Part shown: one piece after another, positions 17,776 to 24,683 of the stretch
Layout of the letters: the number at the start of each line of letters is the position of its first letter
How positions within the stretch are numbered: position 1 is the stretch's first letter
Assembly: GCF_009914055.1 (NCBI RefSeq)
Contig: NZ_CP028271.1
Location: 62,001-126,000 of the forward strand
Source of the DNA: Mixta intestinalis
GTDB taxonomy: Bacteria; Pseudomonadota; Gammaproteobacteria; Enterobacterales; Enterobacteriaceae
Direction: 5' to 3'
DNA length: 64,000 nt
Translations under genes and position numbers: made by a program
The notes under the pieces: generated by a model
What the model was told of the DNA's origin: nothing
Database searches by the model: none
The model's input: only the letters and a program-made list of their open reading frames with translations

Positions 17776-18840
17776 ATGACGACTTTTATTCAGCTTCATC
17801 TGTTAACTGCCTATGCGCCTGCCAATCTGAATCGTGATGATTCCGGACGTCCGAAAACCGCTTATATGGGTGGCATTGAGCGCCTGCGCGTATCGTCGCA
17901 AAGCCTGAAGCGCGCCTGGCGCTGTTCAGATACTTTTGATGAGGCGGTAAAAGGAAATATCGGTAAGCGCACGCGACGCATGGGCATAGAATATGTCTAT
18001 AAGCCGATGAACGACGCAGGCGTTGCGGAAAAAATCGCCAGGGCAGCCGCAGAAAAAATTGCCGCTCAATTTGGCAAACTTAAAAAAGATAAAAATGCCA
18101 CGCCTGAACAAAAACTTGAAATAGAGCAAATAGCCCACCTCAGTAAACATGAAATTAAATTGATCGAGCAGCTGGTTGATACCTTAATCGCCGAAAAGCG
18201 TGAACCTAATGAAGAAGAAGTGAAGCTGCTGCGTAAAGAGCAACGCACCGTTGATATGGCGCTGTTTGGTCGTATGCTGGCCTCTTCGCCGGAATTTAAT
18301 GTCGAGGCCGCCTGTCAGGTTTCCCATGCGCTGGGGGTTAGCGCCGTGACGGTTGAGGATGATTTCTTTACCGCCGTTGACGATCTGAAGGATACAGATA
18401 TAGAAAAAGATGCTGGCTCCGCCCATATGGGTGAGCAGGGCTTCGCCTCGGCGCTTTTTTACACCTATATCTGCATCAGTCGCGATCTGCTGATAGAAAA
18501 CCTCGGTGGCAATGAAGAGCTGGCGAAACGCGCCATCGCCGCGCTGACGGAAACGGCCTTAACCGTATCGCCGACCGGTAAACAAAACAGCTTTGCCTCC
18601 CGTGCCTATGCCTCTTACGCGCTGGCGGAAGTTGGGCAGCGGCAGCCGCGTTCGCTGGCGGCGGCGTTCTTCCAGCCAGTATATGATGCCGAACAGATCC
18701 CGGCAGCTATCCAGCGCCTGAAACAGCAGCGGGATAATTTTGATCGCGTTTATGGCAAGTGCGCTGACGATTGGGCAGAACTGAACGTGCCGGAAGGTAA
18801 GGGAACGCTGGCGGAATTACTGGCCTTTGTCAGCCAGTGA
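17776..18840 (+). CDS. cas7e: Cascade backbone subunit Cas7e (Cse4, CasC)
   Basis: Forms the six-copy backbone that coats the crRNA spacer. The 354-residue protein starts with the RAMP-type HLLTAYAPANLNRDDSGRPK and has GGIERLRVSSQSLKRAWR near residue 34, the conserved RNA-binding signature of the family. A lysine-rich insertion around 105-160 is typical. RBS GAGGG precedes the ATG, 22 bases after cse2. Confidence 0.95.
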   Translation: MTTFIQLHLLTAYAPANLNRDDSGRPKTAYMGGIERLRVSSQSLKRAWRCSDTFDEAVKGNIGKRTRRMGIEYVYKPMNDAGVAEKIARAAAEKIAAQFGKLKKDKNATPEQKLEIEQIAHLSKHEIKLIEQLVDTLIAEKREPNEEEVKLLRKEQRTVDMALFGRMLASSPEFNVEAACQVSHALGVSAVTVEDDFFTAVDDLKDTDIEKDAGSAHMGEQGFASALFYTYICISRDLLIENLGGNEELAKRAIAALTETALTVSPTGKQNSFASRAYASYALAEVGQRQPRSLAAAFFQPVYDAEQIPAAIQRLKQQRDNFDRVYGKCADDWAELNVPEGKGTLAELLAFVSQ

Positions 18841-18849
18841 GGATGAATA

Positions 18850-19575
18850 ATGAAGGAATACTTGGTTTTCCAGCTCTATTCGCCGCTTGCTTCATGGGGT
18901 GAGGAAGCGCCTGGTGAGGTGCGTCACTCTGCCACGGTGCCGGGGCGCTCCGCTCTGCTGGGGTTACTGGCGGCAGCGGTCGGTATCTGCCGGGATGAAG
19001 AGCAGAGGCTGAACGTTTTTAATCAGCATTATCATCTGGCGGTGCATGCGCTTGCATCCCAGGATCGCTGGCTGCGCGATTATCATACCGTCAGCGGGCC
19101 GCGGGAAAATAAAAAATATAACTATTACACCCGGCGGGATGAGCTTTGCCTTGCGCCAGAGGAGGTCGGAACATTGATCTCCCAGCGTGAATATCGCTGC
19201 GATGGCTACTGGCACGTGGCGGTGAGCGCCACGCCTGACGCCCCCTATTCGCTTGCCGAGCTGCGCGAGAAACTACTCTCGCCGCATTTTCCGCTCTATC
19301 TGGGGAGAAAATCTTGCCCGCTGGCATTGCCGTTGGCACCGCGCCTGATGACCGGTTCGCTAAAAGAGGTGTTTATCCGTGCCGCTGAAAAGCTTTCGGC
19401 AGCGGAATTAACCGGCTTTACACTACCGACTGGGGCCTGTTACTGGGACGATCCTGATGAGCAAAGCATCGATTGCCAGCAAAAACAGCACAGTAACAGT
19501 CAGCCGTTAAGCCGCAGGCGCTGGCAGTTTGGACGCTATACCCGTTTCTACGGACAGCTGTTGGGGAGGGAATAA
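18850..19575 (+). CDS. cas5e: Cascade subunit Cas5e (CasD)
   Basis: Caps the 5' handle of the crRNA in Cascade. 241 residues with the N-terminal RAMP fold (EYLVFQLYSPLASWGEEAPG), the family motif SATVPGRSALLGLLAAAVG near residue 28 and the loop RDYHTVSGP. Nine bases after cas7e and overlapping the cas6e start by one base. Confidence 0.94.
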   Translation: MKEYLVFQLYSPLASWGEEAPGEVRHSATVPGRSALLGLLAAAVGICRDEEQRLNVFNQHYHLAVHALASQDRWLRDYHTVSGPRENKKYNYYTRRDELCLAPEEVGTLISQREYRCDGYWHVAVSATPDAPYSLAELREKLLSPHFPLYLGRKSCPLALPLAPRLMTGSLKEVFIRAAEKLSAAELTGFTLPTGACYWDDPDEQSIDCQQKQHSNSQPLSRRRWQFGRYTRFYGQLLGRE

Positions 19576-20279
19576 TGTATTTGTCTCGTATTCAGCTTTT
19601 ATTTAACAGGCTGACCCCGCAAATGTTAAGTAAATGGGATTCAGCAACGCCTTATGCCAGCCATCAATGGCTGTGGCAGCTTTTTCCTGAGCAGGAAACG
19701 CGCCCGTTCCTGTTTCGTCAGGATCATCACGGCCGCTTTTTCGTTTTATCCACGGTACCGCCGCTAACGCAGCACGCGCTGTTTAATATCGAAACGAAGC
19801 CCTTTAATCCGCAGCTAACAAAAGGTATGTCCCTGACTTTTCAGTTACGCGCTAACCCCGTTGTTACGCGTAATAAAAAGCGCAGTGATGTCATGATGGA
19901 TGCTAAATATCAGGCGAAAGCGCAGAACGTACCGCAGGAGCAGTGGCCGGAATTGCAGCAACAGGCAGCGCAACGCTGGCTTGAAAACCAGGGTGAAAAG
20001 CATGGCTTTCGTTTGATTGCGCCGGAGCTTGATGAGTTTTCTCTGTGGGCCGGTGAAGATGAAGACGAAACATCGGTACGTTGCACTTGCGTAAAAGCCT
20101 GGCGGCAACATCAATTTATCCGTAAGGCGCAGGAGAAACCCGTTACTTTCAGCAGCGTCGATTTCGAAGGCACGCTTTGTATTACGGATCCCGCTCTATT
20201 TGAGCAGGCCTTATTTTATGGCGTGGGCAAAAGTAAGGCGCTGGGCTGCGGCCTGTTAATGGTAAAAAGAAAACGCTGA
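19575..20279 (+). CDS. cas6e: crRNA endoribonuclease Cas6e (CasE)
   Basis: Cuts the pre-crRNA within each repeat hairpin and stays bound to the 3' handle. 234 residues; a Tyr-x-x-His pair (Tyr27, His30 in the segment PYASHQWLWQLFP) corresponds to the catalytic Tyr/His of E. coli Cas6e, and the C-terminal Gly-rich loop GVGKSKALGCGLL is conserved. The ATG overlaps the cas5e stop by one base (TAATG), and its own stop overlaps the cas1 ATG. Confidence 0.94.
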   Translation: MYLSRIQLLFNRLTPQMLSKWDSATPYASHQWLWQLFPEQETRPFLFRQDHHGRFFVLSTVPPLTQHALFNIETKPFNPQLTKGMSLTFQLRANPVVTRNKKRSDVMMDAKYQAKAQNVPQEQWPELQQQAAQRWLENQGEKHGFRLIAPELDEFSLWAGEDEDETSVRCTCVKAWRQHQFIRKAQEKPVTFSSVDFEGTLCITDPALFEQALFYGVGKSKALGCGLLMVKRKR

Positions 20280-21204
20280 TGAGCTGGCTTCCTCTTAACC
20301 CCGTGCCGTTGAAAAATCGCGTCTCGATGATTTTTTTACAATATGGGCAGATAGATGTTATCGACGGCGCATTTGTCTTAATCGATAAAAACGGCGTGCG
20401 TACTCATATTCCGTTAGGCTCAGTGGCCTGCATTATGCTGGAGCCAGGAACGCGAGTTTCTCATGCGGCGGAGCGGCTTGCCGGCTTGCCTCTACGGTTG
20501 GAACGTTACTGGTGTGGGTTGGGGAAGCGGGCGTGCGGGTTTATGCTTCAGGGCAGCCCGGCGGCGCGCGTGCGGATAAGCTGCTCTATCAGGCAAAGCT
20601 GGCGCTGGATCAGGATCTGCGTCTGAAGGTAGTGCGCCGGATGTATGAGCTACGCTTTGGCGAACCTGCCCCGGCTCGCCGCTCCGTTGAGCAGCTACGC
20701 GGTATAGAAGGCAGCCGCGTTCGCGCAACCTATGCGCTGCTGGCAAAGCAGTATGGCGTTAAATGGCACGGACGTCGTTACGATCCAAAGGATTGGGCAA
20801 AAGGCGATACGGTGAATCAATGTATCAGCGCGGCGACCTCCTGTTTATATGGCATAACGGAAGCGGCGGTGCTGGCCGCAGGCTATGCGCCTGCCATCTG
20901 CTTTATTCATACCGGCAAACCGCTCTCATTTGTCTATGACATTGCGGATATCATCAAATTCGATACCGTGGTGCCAAAGGCGTTTGAAGTGGCGCGCCGT
21001 CAGCCCGCAGAGCCGGATCGTGAAATTCGCCTTGCCTGCCGCGATATTTTCCGCAGCGGTAAAACGCTGGAAAAGCTGATTCCTTTAATTGAGGATGTGC
21101 TGGCGGCGGGAGAGATTGAACCGCCACCGCCGCCTGAAGATGCTTTGCCTGTTGCTATCCCACTTCCCGTTTCCTTAGGCGACGTCGGTCATCGGAGTCG
21201 CTGA
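20279..21204 (+). pseudogene. cas1: CRISPR integrase Cas1e, frameshifted by an 8-bp tandem duplication
   Basis: Cas1, with Cas2, inserts new spacers at the leader end. The first 66 or so residues (SWLPLNPVPLKNRVSMIF ... VSHAAERLA) and the rest from STVGTLLVWVGEAGVRVY onwards match E. coli Cas1 closely, but in different frames. The break is an exact tandem copy of GGCTTGCC (20475-20482 and 20483-20490). Removing one copy restores the full frame of about 305 residues. As written, translation goes astray and stops at 20626 (115 residues). All catalytic residues (Glu in RGIEGSRVRA, His in IHTGKP, Asp in VYDIADIIKFD) lie in the lost part. Internal initiation at GTG 20512 would lack the N-terminal domain. 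Downstream sequence is otherwise intact, so the event looks recent. Confidence 0.95.
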
Positions 21205-21206
21205 CA

Positions 21207-21500
21207 ATGAGCATGTTAGTTGTGGTAACTGGAAATGTTCCGCCGCGATTACGCGGCAGGCTGGCGATTTGGTTACTTGAAATACGTGCGGGCGTTTATG
21301 TCGGTGACGTCTCGGCGCGTATGCGCGCCATGATATGGGAACAGATTTCAGTATTAGCAGAAACCGGAAATGTGGTGATGGCCTGGGCAACCAATACCGA
21401 GTCGGGCTTCGATTTTCAAACCTGGGGTGAAAACAGACGTATTCCGGTAGATCTTGATGGGCTGCGTTTGGTTTCCTTCCTGCCTGTTGATAATCAATAA
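21207..21500 (+). CDS. cas2: CRISPR adaptation protein Cas2e
   Basis: Structural partner of Cas1 in the spacer integrase. 97 residues starting MSMLVVVTGNVPPRLRGRL and containing the family motif RAGVYVGDVSARMRAMIWE; similar to E. coli Cas2e throughout. It is intact and starts two bases after the cas1 stop. With cas1 broken it has no partner in this window. Confidence 0.95.
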   Translation: MSMLVVVTGNVPPRLRGRLAIWLLEIRAGVYVGDVSARMRAMIWEQISVLAETGNVVMAWATNTESGFDFQTWGENRRIPVDLDGLRLVSFLPVDNQ

Positions 21501-21502
21501 GT

Positions 21503-21612
21503 TAATGCTCTTTAAAAGCGGGATATATCCGGCGCATTTTTGTCTGGCGAAAACTGCTATTAATTCGGGGATATATTTTTAGAGTGCTTCCCGCGTCAGT
21601 AGAATGCGTTGA
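21503..21612 (+). CRISPR. Decayed leader and first repeat of a third CRISPR array
   Basis: Directly after cas2 the sequence keeps leader landmarks: TTAATGCTCTTTAAAA, then further on ATATATTTTTAGAG abutting a damaged repeat at 21584 (GTGCTTCCCGCGTCAG, then divergent). It has the same orientation as arrays 1 and 2 and sits where the E. coli CRISPR-1 array lies, right behind cas2. No further repeat follows at the 61-base period; colicin-related sequence takes over. Confidence 0.7.
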
Positions 21613-21804
21613 TTATCTCCAGTTGTGTCACGTTTATGTTTGGCGCCCAGGAATTCTGTTTGCTAAAAAACAGGTGGTTTAATTTATGCAGATGAAAGTC
21701 AACAGAAAAAGGAATGAAAATTCATAATTTCATTAGTTGCTTAACTATTTGACATTTCCCTGTTTAAAGTTAATGAATTCTACGATAATTGAAGGAGTCG
21801 GATT

Positions 21805-22324
21805 GTGGCTCGAAAAAATAACCGCCTTGCTAATAGACTATTATTTACGTTTGCTTTTTTTGGCTCTTTTCCGTTACTTGCAATTTTTATAACGTATCTA
21901 ATTAATCCTGAATCATCTGTTCTGTATTACATTTTTACTAACACTCAAGACATTCCTTCGGTGACTTCTGCATTTAATCCTGTAATGACAAAGGCTATGG
22001 ATTTATACTGCAAAAGCGCCCCTTTTTTTTGCATTTTTAACTTTTTTAACTATATTTAAATACAGAGAATTGATGATAATAATCGACAGAAATAAAGCAG
22101 TGCGATCATGCTTATTTACTCCAGTAGTCTACGGAGTAAGTATGTATCTTTTAATGTTGAGGGACTTTGAGTTAACCACCGCAGGCAGACTATTAAAAAT
22201 CATGTCTACAAATAATGCAACGTTATATCTTTCTTATTTATTGATTTACATTGTTATTTTTTTCATGACATATGCTATGTGTTATATGCCTGTACTGTCA
22301 CTTAAACTATATAAAGGGAGGTAA
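21805..22324 (+). pseudogene. Colicin A-type immunity protein, frameshifted
   Basis: Two adjacent frames (21805-22059 and 22070-22324) join into one inner-membrane protein of about 170 residues with four hydrophobic segments. It resembles the colicin A immunity protein (Cai) throughout: compare IPSVTSAFNPVMTKAMDLYC, DRNKAVRSCLFTPVVY and LRDFELTTAGRLLKIM with the corresponding Cai segments. Such proteins block the pore domain of A/B/N-type colicins in the membrane. The frame breaks in a run of eight T at 22023-22030; seven T would restore it (APFFAFLTFLTIFKYREL). Start is GTG at 21805 with GAAGGAG 7 bases upstream, and a plausible TTGACA/TAATGA promoter lies at 21749-21776. It faces a colicin fragment, the arrangement known from colicin plasmids. 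Confidence 0.85.
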
Positions 22325-22341
22325 CGGGAAACTGTTACCTC
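22318..22341. terminator. Hairpin between the convergent immunity and colicin remnants
   Basis: GAGGTAAC and GTTACCTC form a perfect 8-bp stem with an 8-base loop exactly between the end of the immunity gene and the end of the colicin fragment. No long U tract on either strand. Confidence 0.5.
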
Positions 22342-22353
22342 TCTCATTACCAG

Positions 22354-22473
22354 TTAGTGGGGCAACCTAATGATTTCATTATTCAGTTTATCAACAAATT
22401 TATCATCAATCATGGCACCAATCAATGCGACCATTATAATGCCGAGAATATTCACTGCAACGGCAGGTGCACC
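22354..22473 (-). pseudogene. C-terminal fragment of a pore-forming colicin
   Basis: The minus strand encodes 39 residues beginning GAPAVAVNILGIIMVALIGA and ending DDKFVDKLNNEIIRLPH before TAA at 22354-22356. This matches the end of A-type pore-forming colicins: the last part of the hydrophobic hairpin and the final helix ending in ...NNEIIRPAH. An in-frame TAA at 22474-22476 cuts it off; a further weak match (STSAVASV) continues in another frame upstream to about 22,500. The rest of the colicin (translocation and receptor domains) is missing. Convergent with the immunity gene, as on pColA. Confidence 0.75.
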
Positions 22474-22644
22474 TTACAGAAGCAACCGCACTTGTCGACA
22501 GAAACGTATATCTGTGCTTATCACACGGAAGAAAGCTGCACTGTGCAGTTTGCTATCGGCATCGAAATAGTTTCTCAGCCAACCAGGCTTTCTGTACCAT
22601 CGTGGGTAAACCAGGGGATGTACCGTATTATGTCGTTTGGGCGC

Positions 22645-22722
22645 GTATTCTCTACGTCAGCGAGGGATAAAATGCTGACGATCCGCCTGGAGGGAGGTTC
22701 CCTGCGCAATCGGGGGCAGCCG
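22645..22722 (+). CRISPR. Two decayed CRISPR repeat copies
   Basis: At 22645-22674 the sequence matches the repeat variant with CGTCAGCG in 14 of the first 18 positions, then GGGATAAA after one inserted A; the four changes in the first part are all transitions. At 22695-22722 a weaker copy (GTTCCCTGCGCAATCGGGGG, ending CCG) follows after about 20 bases. The first copy is convincing, the second less so. Together with the relic at 21584 they suggest that colicin-related DNA interrupts an old array. Confidence 0.6.
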
Positions 22723-22771
22723 TATAGAAAGATTATGGCTGGTTAAATTGATTTCTGGTTTTAAGGTGGCA

Positions 22772-22799
22772 ATAAAAGCTCCGTCGAAACGGAGCTTCA
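22772..22799 (-). terminator. Terminator of the secreted-protein gene
   Basis: AAGCTCCGT and ACGGAGCTT form a perfect 9-bp stem with a four-base loop; on the minus strand TTTTATT follows. It lies 18 bases after the stop of the gene at 22818. Confidence 0.85.
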
Positions 22800-22817
22800 T
22801 ATTGCGACATAATTACT

Positions 22818-23444
22818 TTAATTGCTGGGGAAAAGCTCAGTCATTTTTACTTTACAATAAGTCATAAAGACATCTTCAGAGGCTTCAGGATGTTGTTTTA
22901 TATCATCCATGACGTGTTTATCTGAGGTGATCTCTTTTAGCGTGTCCATCAGGATGCCTTTCACCTGATCTTTCTGAGAAGAGGGCATCCTGGGATCGAG
23001 AGATTTAACTTTAGCCAGCGCATTATCCGCCGCTTTTTCCAGCGTTAAGCCAGACACCACCACATCCGTGATCATCTCCCACGACATCCCGCACATGTAA
23101 GAGGCTTGCTTACGCGTTAAGCCAATGGTTTCCAGCTCCTTGCCACCGCAGCCAGATTGAGTGAAAAATTTAATATCTTCAGGCAGCTTATAGCTACCAT
23201 CGATCATATATTTTCCCGATCTGTAGGCAAAGGGGCGCCAGGTGCTGTGATCGCGTGGTGAAAAAACTTCTCCGCAAATATAATCCTCTCCGCGCATATT
23301 TTTGATATGACGAAGTAATTTAAACTGAACTTTGGCTGGCTCTGACATTGCACTTCTTATCGTTTCCTGTGCCGTTTCAATTGTGTCGGTTTGTGCCAGC
23401 ACCGGAAGGGCAATAAAACAAAAAGCAAAAATATATTTCCTCAT
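22818..23444 (-). CDS. Secreted or periplasmic protein of unknown function
   Basis: 208 residues with a clear N-terminal Sec signal (RKYIFAFCFIALPVLAQ, likely cleaved after Ala-Gln region near residue 18). The mature part is hydrophilic, with six Cys residues, mostly in its central and C-terminal halves (YICGEV, SGCGGKE, SYMCGMSW, TYCKVKM), suggesting disulfides in the periplasm. I do not recognise a family. It is a single-gene unit with its own terminator, lying just right of the CRISPR/colicin region and divergent from padC across 366 bases. Confidence 0.7.
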   Translation of the reverse strand: MRKYIFAFCFIALPVLAQTDTIETAQETIRSAMSEPAKVQFKLLRHIKNMRGEDYICGEVFSPRDHSTWRPFAYRSGKYMIDGSYKLPEDIKFFTQSGCGGKELETIGLTRKQASYMCGMSWEMITDVVVSGLTLEKAADNALAKVKSLDPRMPSSQKDQVKGILMDTLKEITSDKHVMDDIKQHPEASEDVFMTYCKVKMTELFPSN

Positions 23445-23810
23445 GATATCCCTGTGTCATTCCTGTCCATCGTAATAAAACAGCCCCGGATAATATCAAA
23501 GATAAAAGGTTAGGCAATGCCAAAATCATAAGATGTCAGGACAGGATTATTATTTTAAATCGTAGCAGGGGTTATATATTAGCTTTTCTTTATTTAAGGG
23601 CGTTTGTTGATTAATACATGGGGGTATTAACAGAATAGTACTGTTACAAATTGAGAAAAAATATTAATCCGCATGTTTTATCAAACAATATCTTTCTTTT
23701 TTTACCTACAGGTCAGCATGTTTGATATAAGGCAAAAGCAAATGCATTTACAACTCCTTGCTGAACCGGTTGAGCTATAATGAGACTTCTCACCAAGAGG
23801 AGTAAATTTT
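23445..23810. other. Divergent intergenic region
   Basis: 366 AT-rich bases between the secreted-protein gene and padC. It must hold both promoters. I see no padR-like gene nearby and no clear dyad operator; nothing else is recognised. Confidence 0.5.
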
Positions 23811-24320
23811 ATGAGCTTCGATAAACACGATCTGAGTGGTTTAGTCGGTAAACATCTGGTCTACACCTATGATAATGGCTGGAACTATGAAATTTACGTT
23901 AAAAACAACCAGACGATCGATTACCGCATTCATAGCGGGCTGGTTGGCAACCGCTGGGTTAAAGATCAGCACGTTTATCTGGCGCGCCTGGCCGGTGACG
24001 TTTACAAAATCTCCTGGACAGAACCAACCGGTACGGATGTTAGCCTTAGCGTCAATCTTGCCGACAAAGTGTTCCATGGCACCATCTTCTTCCCGCGCTG
24101 GGTGATGAATAATCCGGAAAAAACCGTCTGCTTCCAGAACGAGCATCTGGATGAAATGGCCAGCTACCGGGAAGCCGGTCCTGCTTATCCAACCGAAGTG
24201 ATTGATGAGTACGCCACGCTGACTTTTATTCGTGACGTGGGTGAAAACGATGACAGCGTCATCAACTGCCCGGCCAGCGAGCTGCCTGATAATTTCCCGG
24301 AAAATTTAAAACAGGCGTGA
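23811..24320 (+). CDS. padC: Phenolic acid decarboxylase
   Basis: Non-oxidative, cofactor-free decarboxylation of p-coumaric, ferulic and caffeic acids to vinyl phenols, a detoxification step common in plant-associated bacteria. The 169-residue protein has the family core YTYDNGWNYEIYVKN, YRIHSG, ISWTEPTGTDVSL and FFPRWV. Residues matching the B. subtilis PAD active site are Tyr18, Tyr20, Arg48 and Glu71. RBS GAGGAG precedes the ATG. Monocistronic; the usual PadR repressor is not adjacent. Confidence 0.95.
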   Translation: MSFDKHDLSGLVGKHLVYTYDNGWNYEIYVKNNQTIDYRIHSGLVGNRWVKDQHVYLARLAGDVYKISWTEPTGTDVSLSVNLADKVFHGTIFFPRWVMNNPEKTVCFQNEHLDEMASYREAGPAYPTEVIDEYATLTFIRDVGENDDSVINCPASELPDNFPENLKQA

Positions 24321-24345
24321 TCGCATGCGGCTTCTGAACCGGCGG

Positions 24346-24369
24346 ACGTTCAGTTTTATTTCTGAACGT
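24346..24369 (+). other. Hairpin downstream of padC
   Basis: ACGTTCAG and CTGAACGT pair perfectly around an eight-base T-rich loop, 25 bases after the padC stop. There is no U tract after the stem. Confidence 0.4.
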
Positions 24370-24553
24370 GAGAGCGGTTTCTGTAAACAGATGCCGTTCT
24401 GGTGACGAAAAAAAACCGCCCGTCGGCCCTTTTCGCTGGCATGTTGGCACCACGGGAGCAATGAATTTAGTTGGCGCAGGCTAAGCACGGCGATAAAGGT
24501 GGCGAACAGGGCATAAGGGCGTTTTTACCGTCGGTAGTAAAACATCTGCTGTT

Positions 24554-24590
24554 AAACCCGGCTGCTTATTAACCGGCCGGGTTTATTTTT
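24554..24590 (+). terminator. Rho-independent terminator, plus strand
   Basis: AAACCCGGC and GCCGGGTTT form a 9-bp stem with a 13-base loop, followed by ATTTTT. It lies 234 bases after padC and before the end of the convergent mgtA, and probably ends the padC transcript. The 360-base gap holds no gene that I can support. Confidence 0.7.
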
Positions 24591-24683
24591 GCGCTTCTTT
24601 AACGTTTAGCCTGATGTCGCATCGTTCCTGCGCAGGGAGAAACGATGCGGATGTTCTGCTGATGCTGACGGTTGTCCCTCTTT

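Noticed and set aside
22357..22746. 130-codon plus-strand frame over the colicin remnant
   Set aside because: It contains a worn CRISPR repeat and is opposite a recognisable colicin C-terminus; weak start context.
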